DNA of 64,000 nucleotides from assembly GCA_002344065.1 (NCBI GenBank), contig DDTK01000008.1:10619-74618 (forward strand), written 5' to 3'. The notes beneath the pieces were generated by a model, which worked only from the letters and a program-made list of their open reading frames with translations, was not told the origin of the DNA and searched no databases. The DNA is from Flammeovirgaceae bacterium UBA2366. GTDB taxonomy: Bacteria > Bacteroidota > Bacteroidia > Cytophagales > Cyclobacteriaceae. The translations under genes and the position numbers were made by a program. Of this stretch, positions 17,316 to 25,874 are shown in pieces (position 1 is the stretch's first letter; each line of letters starts with the position of its first letter).

Positions 17316-19013
17316 TTATTGGTTAGGGTCTTTTGAACCTTTCATCGGAAAACTTCCAAAATTGCCGACTGACATAGTTCCTTCAAAGTCGTTGCCATCA
17401 ATGGTTAAACTAACATCAATGTTCATCGTGCTGCCACCCGCATTAAAACCGAACGTAAACGTCATGGAATTTCCTTCCACCACAATTGAACTTAACTCAG
17501 TTTCCTGGCCGCTCATGCTGTTAGTAATAGTGCCGGAATATGTGCCACCATCATTCTTGATTTTAATTACACCGGTAGAGTTACCTTGTGGTGTTTCGGT
17601 GGTGTAAGACCATTTACCATTCGGGTCAGCCTTTTTACCATTTCCATTTTTTGCATCAGTCTTCTTCTCCTCTTTAACTTCATATTTGTACATTACTCCA
17701 TCTACAAACACATAGCGCACTTTTGATTTTTCGTTAAAGTATGACTTATCTGTAATGACCAGATTGGCGATTTTTCCATTGTCTACCGTACCCACACGGT
17801 CAGCAATGCCGAGCAGTTGTGCCGGTGTGGTGGTGAGCGCGGCAAGCGCCTGATCTTCCGTTAAACCGGCCGCGATCATTCTACGCAAGTTGGCGGGTAT
17901 ATCTTTAGTTTTTGCCGATGCCGTTGAAAAACCGAATGTTATTCCAGTTTTTTGGAAAACCGATGCCTGGGCCGTGTACTGCGCAATAGCTTCGGCTTTT
18001 CTCTTTTCCAGTGCTTCCTTTTCGGCATCTACGGGCTTTTTGGATTCTTCTTTCTTTTCATCTCTTTTCTCTTCTTTAACTGCCTCGGGCAAATCAAGAC
18101 TTAAGAAAACTTTTGCATTGGCTGCTTTAATTTTATTGACCATATCCCAACCTTCTTTTACATCGCCCAATACAACGTTAAAGCCAAGGTCTTTTTGCAA
18201 AAGTGTTATCCGATTGATATCCAGGTTGCGCTCGGCCTTGAACAGCACAGGCACTCGTTTATCAATTACCGGATAGAATGCTTCCAGTATTTTATCACTA
18301 ACCGGCCGCTCGAGGCCAGCCCTGTTTGAGGCATACATATTTTCATAACTTTTTGCCTGAGCCGCCTGGCGATATAACTCGCGGTATTTCGACATCACAC
18401 CAATAACGGTATTGGGATAAACCCGCTGGGCCGGAGTCAACTCTGAATAAAATGAGGAATTGCCCGACAACACCATGTCATTGGAAGAAGCTCCACCCAA
18501 TTGAATGATTGCCGCGCTGCCCGGAAGCATACCCCCATAGGGTACAACCTGTGCGGTAGTAAACCCTAAAGCACGTAGATCTTCAACCGATTTCTCGGCA
18601 GGGTTTAATGAAGTGCGTACATCGTTTTGTGGTGTAATTCCAGCCTGTGCAGGCTCCGGATTACCCGGATCTTTCGGACGCTCGCGATTAGGTTCCTCTT
18701 TTGGCTTAATAACACCAACCCGCGAATAGCCATCAATAAAACCGGCATATACATACATGCTATCAGCTTTAATGACTACGGCATCGGCAGGGATTGTCAA
18801 ATTCTTCCCCACATTCTGAATAATGCCGTTACGGATAATAACGGTGCCCATATCTACCTTTCGGCCGGGGCCCTGAATAATGTTTACATTGGTGATGGCA
18901 TACGTTCTGGTTACGGGGGCCAACTTAACCTCCTCCTGTGCATATACGCCCAGGGCAGTCCAGCAAAGGAGCAATACAAGCCATTGCCGGGGTATTCGGT
19001 AAAATCGATTCAT
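17316..19013 (-). CDS. Exported amidohydrolase-like protein with extra C-terminal beta domain
   Basis: 565 residues, first gene of the three-gene amidohydrolase operon. Signal peptide ends GVYAQ near residue 26. The fold signatures are kept (GPGRKVDMGTVIIRNG, YAGFIDGYS, GIADRVGTVDNGKIANLVITD) but the metal-binding DxHxH is replaced by DGYS, so it probably lacks classical hydrolase activity. Residues about 300-335 are a charged Lys/Glu-rich linker. Residues about 465-565 form a separate beta-rich domain (YSGTITNSMSGQETELSS and similar strands) seen in other Bacteroidetes amidohydrolases. It diverges from osmC. Confidence 0.84.
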   Translation of the reverse strand: MNRFYRIPRQWLVLLLCWTALGVYAQEEVKLAPVTRTYAITNVNIIQGPGRKVDMGTVIIRNGIIQNVGKNLTIPADAVVIKADSMYVYAGFIDGYSRVGVIKPKEEPNRERPKDPGNPEPAQAGITPQNDVRTSLNPAEKSVEDLRALGFTTAQVVPYGGMLPGSAAIIQLGGASSNDMVLSGNSSFYSELTPAQRVYPNTVIGVMSKYRELYRQAAQAKSYENMYASNRAGLERPVSDKILEAFYPVIDKRVPVLFKAERNLDINRITLLQKDLGFNVVLGDVKEGWDMVNKIKAANAKVFLSLDLPEAVKEEKRDEKKEESKKPVDAEKEALEKRKAEAIAQYTAQASVFQKTGITFGFSTASAKTKDIPANLRRMIAAGLTEDQALAALTTTPAQLLGIADRVGTVDNGKIANLVITDKSYFNEKSKVRYVFVDGVMYKYEVKEEKKTDAKNGNGKKADPNGKWSYTTETPQGNSTGVIKIKNDGGTYSGTITNSMSGQETELSSIVVEGNSMTFTFGFNAGGSTMNIDVSLTIDGNDFEGTMSVGNFGSFPMKGSKDPNQ

Positions 19014-19157
19014 GAAACGTTGTTTAAGATTAGGAACTACCCCGGCAAGATAGAGCGATTGGCCTATCCGATCAACCGGAATACATGGATGGCTTATTTT
19101 TTCATTCGATGGTCATGACTGCAAGAAAAAGCATGTTTATGGCTATTTAAATCCTGT

Positions 19158-19221
19158 TAACAAAAATCTGTCTGTTATGTGACTTAAGTCATACATGAAC
19201 CGTTGGCACCAAAGCATATTT
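19158..19221 (+). promoter_or_regulatory. Candidate tandem Crp/Fnr-type operators and promoter of osmC
   Basis: A perfect palindrome TGACTTAAGTCA at 19180-19191, and a weaker copy TAACAAAAATCT at 19158-19169 exactly 22 bp upstream (start to start). The -7 candidate CATATTTG lies at 19214-19221, 34 bases from the start of the palindrome. The ATG is at 19238. Same architecture as at ccoN, usp and nifJ. Confidence 0.72.
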
Positions 19222-19237
19222 GTTGAAAATAAAACAA

Positions 19238-19693
19238 ATGAATACCAACCATTCGTATACCGTAAACCTGGGCTGGCGTCACGACCGGCAGGGTATTTTA
19301 TCATCTGAAGAACTGGATAATACCGTTGAAGTTGCCACACCCCCACCCTTTCCTAAGGGCGTTGAAGGTATTTGGTCACCCGAGCACTTATTTACAGCAG
19401 CCGTGAGCAGTTGCCTCATGACGACCTTTTTGGCAATTGCCGAAAACTCAAAGCTGGAATTTGAAAGTTTTACCTGCAAGGCTATTGGCACGCTTGCCTT
19501 GGTTGATGGCAAGTATAAAATGACAGAAGTCATGCTGGAGCCTCACTTGGTTATTGCGCATGAAAAAGATGGCGATCGCGCTGAACGTGTATTACAAAAA
19601 GCTGAGGCAGCCTGCCTGATAACAAATTCCATTACTGCCAAGGTAACTATGAATCCCTCCATTGTTATCGGGGGTTTAATACCTGAAGTGTAA
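19238..19693 (+). CDS. OsmC/Ohr-family protein
   Basis: 151 residues from the ATG at 19238; a TTG six codons upstream falls in the -7/transcription-start region and is rejected. OsmC-family proteins reduce organic hydroperoxides with a cysteine pair. Both cysteines are visible: SSCLMTT near residue 59 and AACLITNS near 125, with SPEHLFTAAV in front. Cytoplasmic. The gene is single, divergent from the amidohydrolase operon, and carries one of the best TGA-N6-TCA operators in the window, which suggests control by redox or oxygen state. Peroxidase activity is family-based, not proven. Confidence 0.88.
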   Translation: MNTNHSYTVNLGWRHDRQGILSSEELDNTVEVATPPPFPKGVEGIWSPEHLFTAAVSSCLMTTFLAIAENSKLEFESFTCKAIGTLALVDGKYKMTEVMLEPHLVIAHEKDGDRAERVLQKAEAACLITNSITAKVTMNPSIVIGGLIPEV

Positions 19694-19872
19694 TGCATTT
19701 AATAGTTAATAAGTCCTGATTTTTTCTCAATCTCTTCCATCCATATTTCCTTTAACCAATCGGTTTTAAGGAAATATGCCAATTCTATAAAATGACGGGC
19801 AAATGACGGGGTAAATCCGCTATCCCCAAGTGGTATTAGCCGTATCATTGCACAGCTAAACCGTATTGTACA

Positions 19873-20700
19873 ATGCAACAGCCCGAACTCGGCAGGCGCT
19901 TAACCGCCCTGCGAAAGGAACGAAACCTTACCCAGGAAGAACTGGTGGAAAAAAGTCATGTAAGCGTGCGCACTATCCAACGCATTGAAGCGGGGGAAGT
20001 ACTACCACGCATGTCGACCGTGAAAATTTTACTGGAAGCCTTGGGGGAATCGCCTGAAACATTTTTAACGAAACCCACTATCATGGAAACAAAAAATGAA
20101 CAATTAGAACATTCCGGTCGCGGTATACTGCTGACTGCTGTGATTGCCGGAGCCATTTACCTTGCGGCAGAAATCTGCTTAACCGCGATGGATATCGCCT
20201 GGTTTACAAAAGATCGTGCCTGGGAACAATGGACTAACCTGGTGTACATAGGCTTAAGCATTGTTATGCTGGCTTCGTACGTCTTATTTGCCCGTGGATT
20301 TATTTTTTTAAGTAAACTCTTCGAAAACAAATTACTCACACTTGGAGCCTACCTGATGATGGCAACTGTAATGGGTGTTGGTATACTGGATAGTGTAACA
20401 CTTTTCTCTGATAACACAGAGCACTTATGGTTGCCGTATTCCATAGCAGCCATTGTTTCGGGAACATTAACCATTGTATTTGGTATTGCGCTCCTGCGCC
20501 TTCAGGATGGTATGGGTGAACTGGCACGTGCTGCAGGCATTCTTGAAATACTTATTGGCTGTACACTGGTTACGGTATTACTTTTCTTCATTGCTTACGT
20601 GATTATGATTCCGGCCATTATTGTAGAGATACTGGTGCTGTACCGGGGGTATGAGTACCTGTCGAAGTCAACGGCTAATCAGGTGGCACTGAGTGCTTGA
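19873..20700 (+). CDS. XRE-type helix-turn-helix protein with a membrane domain
   Basis: 275 residues. Residues 6-62 are a Cro/C1-type HTH (LGRRLTALRKERNLTQEELV, then SVRTIQRIEAGEVLPR). After a short linker come about six hydrophobic segments (residues 85-260). This makes a membrane-anchored DNA-binding protein; the membrane part may sense a signal or simply tether the regulator. Targets unknown. No co-directional neighbour; the next gene converges and is separated by a 46-bp hairpin. Confidence 0.8.
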   Translation: MQQPELGRRLTALRKERNLTQEELVEKSHVSVRTIQRIEAGEVLPRMSTVKILLEALGESPETFLTKPTIMETKNEQLEHSGRGILLTAVIAGAIYLAAEICLTAMDIAWFTKDRAWEQWTNLVYIGLSIVMLASYVLFARGFIFLSKLFENKLLTLGAYLMMATVMGVGILDSVTLFSDNTEHLWLPYSIAAIVSGTLTIVFGIALLRLQDGMGELARAAGILEILIGCTLVTVLLFFIAYVIMIPAIIVEILVLYRGYEYLSKSTANQVALSA

Positions 20701-20729
20701 TATTTTAAGCGCACAGCAAGCACAATTTT

Positions 20730-20775
20730 AACCACATAGGGGCATAGTTGATCAACACTATGGTTCTATGTGGTT
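20730..20775. terminator. Bidirectional hairpin between convergent genes
   Basis: AACCACATAG (20730-20739) and CTATGTGGTT (20766-20775) form a perfect 10-bp stem, with an inner CATAGT/ACTATG stem. It exactly fills the space between the stop of the XRE gene and the SUI1 stop at 20777. No long T-run, so termination is inferred from position and symmetry. The AACCACA/TGTGGTT ends resemble the repeats at 31455 and 43453. Confidence 0.6.
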
Positions 20776-20776
20776 A

Positions 20777-21124
20777 TCATCCAATCCGCTTCGCCTTATA
20801 CCCATCCTTCACCAACAACTGCACTACACGGTCGCGGAAATCGCCTTGAATGATAATTTCACTATCTTTTACTGAGCCACCGGTACCACATTTATTTTTC
20901 AATGTTTTGCCAAGAGTCTCCAGGTCGTTGGCTGTACCGATGAAACCGGTTACCAACGTAACCTGTTTACCTGCTCTGCCACTCTTGTCGAGCAGCACTT
21001 TTAATTGCTGTTGCTGCGGAGGTAACGTTGCGGCTTCATCATCCTGCTGATAGCTATAATCAAAGTCAGATGATGTCGAATACACCACGCCTTCGCGGTT
21101 TTTCCAATCGTTTTTCTTGGCCAT
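20777..21124 (-). CDS. SUI1/eIF1-like translation factor (YciH family)
   Basis: 115 residues. The C-terminal 75 form the SUI1 domain: LLDKSGRAGKQVTLVTGF, then the hallmark KNKCGTGGSVKD and a final IIIQGDFRDRVVQLLVKDGY. Bacterial members are homologous to eIF1 and are thought to act on translation initiation fidelity; the role in Bacteroidetes is not settled. It starts 2 bp after the stop of the J-domain gene, so they are co-transcribed. Confidence 0.9.
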   Translation of the reverse strand: MAKKNDWKNREGVVYSTSSDFDYSYQQDDEAATLPPQQQQLKVLLDKSGRAGKQVTLVTGFIGTANDLETLGKTLKNKCGTGGSVKDSEIIIQGDFRDRVVQLLVKDGYKAKRIG

Positions 21125-21126
21125 AA

Positions 21127-21906
21127 CTAAACCATTAATATCACGGTAAAAATAAGGAGGAATGTGCTGATAATACCAAGGTTAAATCGTGTCTCCACAC
21201 TTCCTACAGCCGAAACTCCTAACATTGAAAAAACAGCTAGTAATACCGGTAAAAAGCTGAAGTTGTCGTACAGCGTTGCCAGGTTATCAATATAAACTTC
21301 TTCATCTTTGGTATAAATCATGATGAGGATGGCTAGTCCTTTTGATTCTTTGAAAATAATTTCCTGACCGACATATATTCGCGGGATATATTCATATGGT
21401 ATCTCGTAGAGCCGTCCTGTGTTTGTGAGCATATCCATTTTCTGATTATTTCGCAATCCCTTTTTCCGAATAGCAGTGACAGTTTCAACACTTTCTGTTG
21501 GCGGCACACTATAATCAACAACCAAAACGCAGCAGATAAAAATTCCGAACCAGGCTAAGGCTTTTAAATAGGGCAGTGTGCGGATCATCAATTCCCGTTG
21601 TACATCTACGGTGGGTTTTGGAGGTCGGTAACCCGATCGTCTTTTATAAGCAGGATCGCGGTGTCGTACAGGCTCCTCAACGACTATGCTAGTAAATGGA
21701 TTTGCTAACCGGTAATCATACAAAGCGCGTTTGGCTTCATCACCCAACACATCATAGGCTTCATTTACTTCCTTGATCAATTCCGTTGCCTGCGGATCAG
21801 GATTGATATCCGGATGCAGTTGCTGCACGAGCTTGCGATAAGCACGCTTTATATCGCTGGCGTGGGTCGTTGGCGATACACCTAAAATTCTGTAATAATC
21901 TTTCAT
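21127..21906 (-). CDS. J-domain (DnaJ-like) membrane protein
   Basis: 259 residues. Residues 1-68 are a J domain (DYYRILGVS, the HPD motif near residues 36-38, and NEAYDVLGDEAKRALYDY), which stimulates the ATPase of a DnaK-type chaperone. There is no G/F or zinc-finger region. Three or more hydrophobic segments (about 133-150, 215-232 and 240-258) suggest anchoring in the inner membrane with the J domain in the cytoplasm. The client is unknown. Directly upstream is the terminator of the usp gene. Confidence 0.88.
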   Translation of the reverse strand: MKDYYRILGVSPTTHASDIKRAYRKLVQQLHPDINPDPQATELIKEVNEAYDVLGDEAKRALYDYRLANPFTSIVVEEPVRHRDPAYKRRSGYRPPKPTVDVQRELMIRTLPYLKALAWFGIFICCVLVVDYSVPPTESVETVTAIRKKGLRNNQKMDMLTNTGRLYEIPYEYIPRIYVGQEIIFKESKGLAILIMIYTKDEEVYIDNLATLYDNFSFLPVLLAVFSMLGVSAVGSVETRFNLGIISTFLLIFTVILMV

Positions 21907-21910
21907 GAAA

Positions 21911-21936
21911 AAGCCCGGAAGAAATTCCCCCGGGCT
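21911..21936 (-). terminator. Terminator of the two-domain usp gene
   Basis: On the minus strand AGCCCGG (21930-21936) pairs with CCGGGCT (21912-21918) and is followed by a T5 run that reaches the ATG of the J-domain gene. Fits a rho-independent terminator ending the usp transcript. Confidence 0.75.
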
Positions 21937-21961
21937 GTGCTTGATTTTAATCGTTATTCAA

Positions 21962-22816
21962 TTATTTCCGGTGTTTTACCACAAATGTAAGCACAGGACG
22001 CTTACTGTGGTTCACCACATCTTCGGCAATACTACCTGCCAACACATGCGCAAAGCCGGTACGTCCGTGGGTGGCCATGGCAATCATGTCGGCATTAATA
22101 CTTTCAGCAAAGTATATAATACCCTCTTCTTCTGTAATGTCATTAAACACGTTCACAGTATAATTTTTTAACTGAAGCTTTTTGGCAAAATCATTCATGT
22201 ATTTTTTTACCACTGCATCGCGCTGAAAGTTGCCGGGTGTATTGATGCGTACCAGGTGTACCGTTGCGTCATACATTTCCTGGGCACGCTTAACAATGCG
22301 GGAGAAAACCTCTTCGTCCTTACTCATGGAAGTAGCATACACAATATTTTTGAAGTCTGAGCGGGTTGGTTTTTTCTGAATGGTGAGAACAGGACAATGC
22401 GCGTGACGCACCACCTTTTCGGTATTGGAACCGATTATCATCTCAGCAAGATCTGTTTTACCTGCCGTTCCCATAACCACCAAATCCACCTTCTGTTCGG
22501 TAATGATGGTGCGCATACCGTGATAAGGCGAACCTACACGGAGTTCATGAATCACTTTTACCCCGGAAAAAAATGAGCTGTCGGCTAACTTTTCCATTTG
22601 TTTTTTCGACTTCTCGATAAGTTTCAACATAAACAACTTATCTTCCATATTTCCTTTGAACACTTCTCCGGTTACTTTAAAAGAATCGCTTGATCCTTCT
22701 TCAATTACATGGAGTAAAATTAACTGTGCACCCGACTTGCGGGCTATACCACTGGCCACTTCGGCTGCGGTTTGGGCTTCTTTAGAAAAATCAGTGGGTA
22801 CTAGAATTTTTTTCAT
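21962..22816 (-). CDS. Universal stress protein, tandem Usp domains
   Basis: 284 residues with two UspA domains (about 1-148 and 155-280). The first keeps the typical start KKILVPTDFSKEAQTAAEVA and the ATP-binding-type end MGTAGKTDLAEMIIGSNTEKVV; the second ends MATHGRTGFAHVLAGSIAEDVV. Cytoplasmic stress protein of unclear biochemistry; Usp proteins with these glycine motifs bind ATP. A possible weak operator lies upstream (22870-22881). Followed by a clear terminator. Confidence 0.9.
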   Translation of the reverse strand: MKKILVPTDFSKEAQTAAEVASGIARKSGAQLILLHVIEEGSSDSFKVTGEVFKGNMEDKLFMLKLIEKSKKQMEKLADSSFFSGVKVIHELRVGSPYHGMRTIITEQKVDLVVMGTAGKTDLAEMIIGSNTEKVVRHAHCPVLTIQKKPTRSDFKNIVYATSMSKDEEVFSRIVKRAQEMYDATVHLVRINTPGNFQRDAVVKKYMNDFAKKLQLKNYTVNVFNDITEEEGIIYFAESINADMIAMATHGRTGFAHVLAGSIAEDVVNHSKRPVLTFVVKHRK

Positions 22817-22839
22817 ACTAATGCGTTTTTAGCTGTGTT

Positions 22840-22881
22840 TAAAATTATCAATTTTATCGAAGAATCAACTAAGGAAGTTCA
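22840..22881 (-). promoter_or_regulatory. Weak candidate operator and promoter of the tandem usp gene
   Basis: Minus-strand TGAACTTCCTTA (22870-22881), five of six fixed bases of TGA-N6-TCA, 34 bases upstream of TAATTTTA (22840-22847). The spacing fits the other members, but the box is imperfect and no second copy is present. Confidence 0.35.
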
Positions 22882-22910
22882 AGAATTATAAGAACCCCGA
22901 CCAGCAACAA

Positions 22911-23339
22911 TCAACCTATTTCAAGACTTTCCGGTATTATCACCACGGGTATCTTTAGGGAGGCTGTAAAATGCTCCAGAGAAATACCCAGGTTTTCATT
23001 CATGGTTTGGGCCAGTTTTTCGCACATCACCAAACACTCCACTTTGTTCTTGGCTACATATGACTCTATCCGATCGGATAAAAAACCAATCTCAATAATA
23101 AATTCGATGGGTAATTTTTGGTTTACCTGCTGATTACTCAATAATAGTTCAAATTCTTCTCGTGCTTTTGCCTCTACCTGCTTTCTATATTCGGCTAAAC
23201 TTAGTCCGTTGGTATATAATAATCTGTAAGTATACAATACAATGAGATGGGTCTTTTTCTCATTCGCTAATCGTATTGCTTCTTTAAGTGCTTCCCCGGA
23301 TGCTTTTGTAAAGTCCAGGGCACATAGAATTGCCTTCAT
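22911..23339 (-). CDS. Universal stress protein, single domain
   Basis: 142 residues, one UspA domain (KAILCALDFTKASGEALKEA at the start). The C-terminal glycine-rich ATP-loop of other Usp proteins is not clear (LGISLEHFTASLK), so ATP binding is uncertain. Divergent from the PAS kinase-regulator pair. The promoter has tandem operators and a -7 element with the same geometry as the ccoN promoter, so it is a strong candidate member of the low-oxygen regulon. Confidence 0.85.
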   Translation of the reverse strand: MKAILCALDFTKASGEALKEAIRLANEKKTHLIVLYTYRLLYTNGLSLAEYRKQVEAKAREEFELLLSNQQVNQKLPIEFIIEIGFLSDRIESYVAKNKVECLVMCEKLAQTMNENLGISLEHFTASLKIPVVIIPESLEIG

Positions 23340-23368
23340 AGTAAACTTCTCACAGATTTTAACAAATA

Positions 23369-23433
23369 CGAACGTAGGAGTATTTAAACCGCCTATAGAG
23401 GACTTGCATCAATTTCACAACTGATTTTTGTCA
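23369..23433 (-). promoter_or_regulatory. Tandem Crp/Fnr-type operators and promoter of the single-domain usp gene
   Basis: Minus strand: TGACAAAAATCA (23422-23433), then 22 bp downstream TGATGCAAGTCC (23400-23411, one mismatch), then TACGTTCG (23369-23376, five of six to TAnnTTTG) starting 35 bases after the second box. The first box has the identical 12 bases found at ccoN. The boxes also lie 38 bp upstream of the kinase ATG on the other strand and could affect it. Confidence 0.78.
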
Positions 23434-23470
23434 TACTTCCCGTGATTAGTATCTTGGAGGCCAATTATTT

Positions 23471-24745
23471 ATGCAAAAAACGATAGAAATAGCATTCAAT
23501 TCGGCTGAAACCTTTCGGGAAATATTTCAGGGATCCGCTGAGGGTATTTTAATGATTAGTGATTCCGGTATCATTCAGTTGGCTAACCCGGTTTCCGAGC
23601 ATATGTTTGGTTATGATACCGGTGAATTAATAGGGAAGCAACTTGAAATACTGTTACCCGAGCGTTTCCGTACAAATCATGTTAACTACCGCGAGCAATT
23701 CAAAAAAAATCCGGCCCCCAGGCGTATGGGTGTTGGGCGCGATTTAATGGCTGTACGGAAAGACGGAAGTGAATTTCCGGTTGAAGTAAGCTTAAGCTAC
23801 AAGGAAATAAATAATCTTTTCGTTGTGGTAGCCTTTATCATTGATATCACCGAACGTAAAAAAGTTGAGGAAGCACTTAAACACAGCGAAGAGCAGCTCT
23901 TAATCTATGCTGCCGAATTAGAGAAAAAAGTTCAGGTAAGAACCGATGCGCTTAACAAACTTGTTGAGGATCTTGAAAAGGCTAATCATTTTTTACAGGA
24001 GCAAATTGCCGAGCGAAAAAAAGCAGAGGAAGAAACCAAAAAAGCCTTGGATAAGGAACGCGAGGTGAATGAGCTTAAAACTAAATTTGTCTCCATAGCT
24101 TCCCATGAATTCAGAACTCCTTTGAGTACAGTACTCAGTTCTGCCTCGTTGATAAAACAATATAAAGAAAACGGTGATTTAGATAAAATGGATAAACATG
24201 TTCAACGAATCAAATCATCTGTAAATCATTTAACCGCAATTTTAAATGACTTTCTTTCACTTGGTAAATTGGAAGAGGGGCGCATTGAAGTGGTGAGAGA
24301 AATTGTATCGATAAAGGATTTTTTTGAAGAGATTCGTGAAGAGATAAAACCTTTACTGAAAGAAGGCCAGCATATTGAATTAACATGCGACCTGCAGCAA
24401 AAAGAAATACCCCTGGATAAGCGCGTATTGCGAAATATACTTTTCAACCTGCTTTCCAATGCCAGTAAATATTCAGCACCGCATAAACCTATTTACATCA
24501 ACAGCTACTTCCATACTAACAATCTGGTAATTACCATAAAAGACGAGGGCATTGGTATACCGGAAGTAGAGGTTAAACACCTCTTCGAACGCTTTTTCCG
24601 TGCCAGTAACGTTACCAACATTCAGGGCACTGGTTTGGGCTTGAACATTGTAAAACGATATGTAGATTTGTTGAACGGAACCATCGATTTTAACAGCACT
24701 GAGGGAAAAGGAAGTACCTTTAGCATTACATTACCCCTGATATGA
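23471..24745 (+). CDS. PAS-domain sensor histidine kinase
   Basis: 424 residues, no membrane segment, so probably cytoplasmic. PAS domain about 12-130, a coiled-coil-like stretch 130-200, HisKA with the phospho-acceptor His212 in SHEFRTP, then the ATPase domain with NLLSNASKYS (N box), DEGIGIP (G1), FERFFRAS (F) and GTGLGLNIVKRY (G2). By eye the PAS aligns with the heme PAS of FixL: His70 in LPERFRTNH falls at the heme-ligand position and Arg90 at the distal arginine. Many non-heme PAS domains share these residues, so heme binding is only a possibility. It overlaps the response-regulator gene by four bases. Confidence 0.92.
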   Translation: MQKTIEIAFNSAETFREIFQGSAEGILMISDSGIIQLANPVSEHMFGYDTGELIGKQLEILLPERFRTNHVNYREQFKKNPAPRRMGVGRDLMAVRKDGSEFPVEVSLSYKEINNLFVVVAFIIDITERKKVEEALKHSEEQLLIYAAELEKKVQVRTDALNKLVEDLEKANHFLQEQIAERKKAEEETKKALDKEREVNELKTKFVSIASHEFRTPLSTVLSSASLIKQYKENGDLDKMDKHVQRIKSSVNHLTAILNDFLSLGKLEEGRIEVVREIVSIKDFFEEIREEIKPLLKEGQHIELTCDLQQKEIPLDKRVLRNILFNLLSNASKYSAPHKPIYINSYFHTNNLVITIKDEGIGIPEVEVKHLFERFFRASNVTNIQGTGLGLNIVKRYVDLLNGTIDFNSTEGKGSTFSITLPLI

Positions 24746-25803
24746 AGAAAATTCTATTGATTGAAGACAATCCTGAGGTACGGGAAAATACGGCTGAAAT
24801 TTTAGCCCTGGCCAGTTATGAGGTACTTACGGCAGAAAACGGAAAAATTGGCGTTGAACTGGCCAATCGTGAGAAGCCAGACCTGATTATTTGTGATATT
24901 ATGATGCCCGAATTAGATGGGTATGGCGTTCTGCATATCCTTAGTAAAAAACCAGAAACGGCTAGCATTCCCTTTATTTTTCTTACAGCCAAAACAGAGA
25001 AAACCGATATCCGCAAAGGGATGACCCTCGGTGCCGATGATTACCTGACCAAGCCTTTTGATGATACTGACTTACTCAATGCGGTGGAAGCCCGGCTTAA
25101 TAAAATAAGCATTCTGCGAAAACAATATGCCGCTGATGCTGCGGGCCTGGATCAATTCATTGAAGACGCACAAAAGGTTTTAAACCTTACCGATTTGTGT
25201 AAAGACAGAAAGGTGAAGACCTATAAAAAGAAAGCCGGCATTTATATGGAGGGTGAAATGCCTAATGCCTTTTTCTTCGTTAAGTCAGGAAATGTAAAAT
25301 GCTTTCGCACGAATGCGGATGGAAAAGAGCTGATTATAAGTTTATATAAAGAAGGAGATTTTTTTGGCTATGAAGGCATTCTGGAAAACAGTAACTACGG
25401 TGAATCGGCTGTGGCCCTGGAGGACAGTGAACTGACCGTAATACCCCGTCATGATTTTCTTACCTTACTACATAGTCACCCCGAAATATCCGGAACTTTT
25501 GTTACTATGCTCTGTAAAAAAATAGCGGAGAAAGAAGCGCAGTTGTTGAACCTGGCATACAACTCCGTACGCCAACGTACAGCAGAAGCTTTGTTAAAAA
25601 TTCACAACCTTAAGGAACAGGATTTGGTCTCCATATCGCGTGATGATCTGGCCAAAATGGTAGGTACCGCTTCCGAATCAGTTATTCGTGTCCTCTCCGA
25701 TTTCCGTGAAGAGGGAATCATTTCCATTGAAGGTGGAAAAATCCATGTACTTCACCCTAATAAACTTGAGCAGGTGGTGAAGTGGAACGTGGCTAGAAAT
25801 TAA
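24742..25803 (+). CDS. Response regulator with a Crp/Fnr-type output domain
   Basis: 353 residues in an unusual order: receiver domain 3-120 (acceptor Asp52 in IICDIMMPELDG, Thr82, Lys104), a linker, a cyclic-nucleotide-type beta-roll about 155-260, and a Crp helix-turn-helix about 297-325. The recognition helix ASESVIRVLSDF has the Glu312-x3-Arg316 pair that reads TGA half-sites. So the partner kinase could control a FixK-like DNA-binding module directly by phosphorylation. Four-base overlap with the kinase gene. It is a prime candidate to bind the TGA-N6-TCA operators, including the one beside this operon (inference). Confidence 0.92.
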   Translation: MKKILLIEDNPEVRENTAEILALASYEVLTAENGKIGVELANREKPDLIICDIMMPELDGYGVLHILSKKPETASIPFIFLTAKTEKTDIRKGMTLGADDYLTKPFDDTDLLNAVEARLNKISILRKQYAADAAGLDQFIEDAQKVLNLTDLCKDRKVKTYKKKAGIYMEGEMPNAFFFVKSGNVKCFRTNADGKELIISLYKEGDFFGYEGILENSNYGESAVALEDSELTVIPRHDFLTLLHSHPEISGTFVTMLCKKIAEKEAQLLNLAYNSVRQRTAEALLKIHNLKEQDLVSISRDDLAKMVGTASESVIRVLSDFREEGIISIEGGKIHVLHPNKLEQVVKWNVARN

Positions 25804-25834
25804 AATATTAAGACTTCTAATTTTTAAATAACAT

Positions 25835-25864
25835 GACCTCCAGGGTTTCAAAACTCTGGAGGTC
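25835..25864. terminator. Bidirectional terminator
   Basis: GACCTCCAGGGTTT (25835-25848) and AAACTCTGGAGGTC (25851-25864) form a 14-bp stem with one G-T pair and a two-base loop, followed by TTTATTTTTA. It lies between the convergent response-regulator and hmuY-like genes, 10 bp before the stop of the latter. Confidence 0.85.
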
Positions 25865-25874
25865 TTTATTTTTA

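Noticed and set aside
23422..23463. The usp operator as an activator site of the kinase operon on the plus strand
   Set aside because: No TAnnTTTG-like element at the regulon spacing on that strand; TATCTTGG at 23450 is too close. An indirect effect cannot be excluded.
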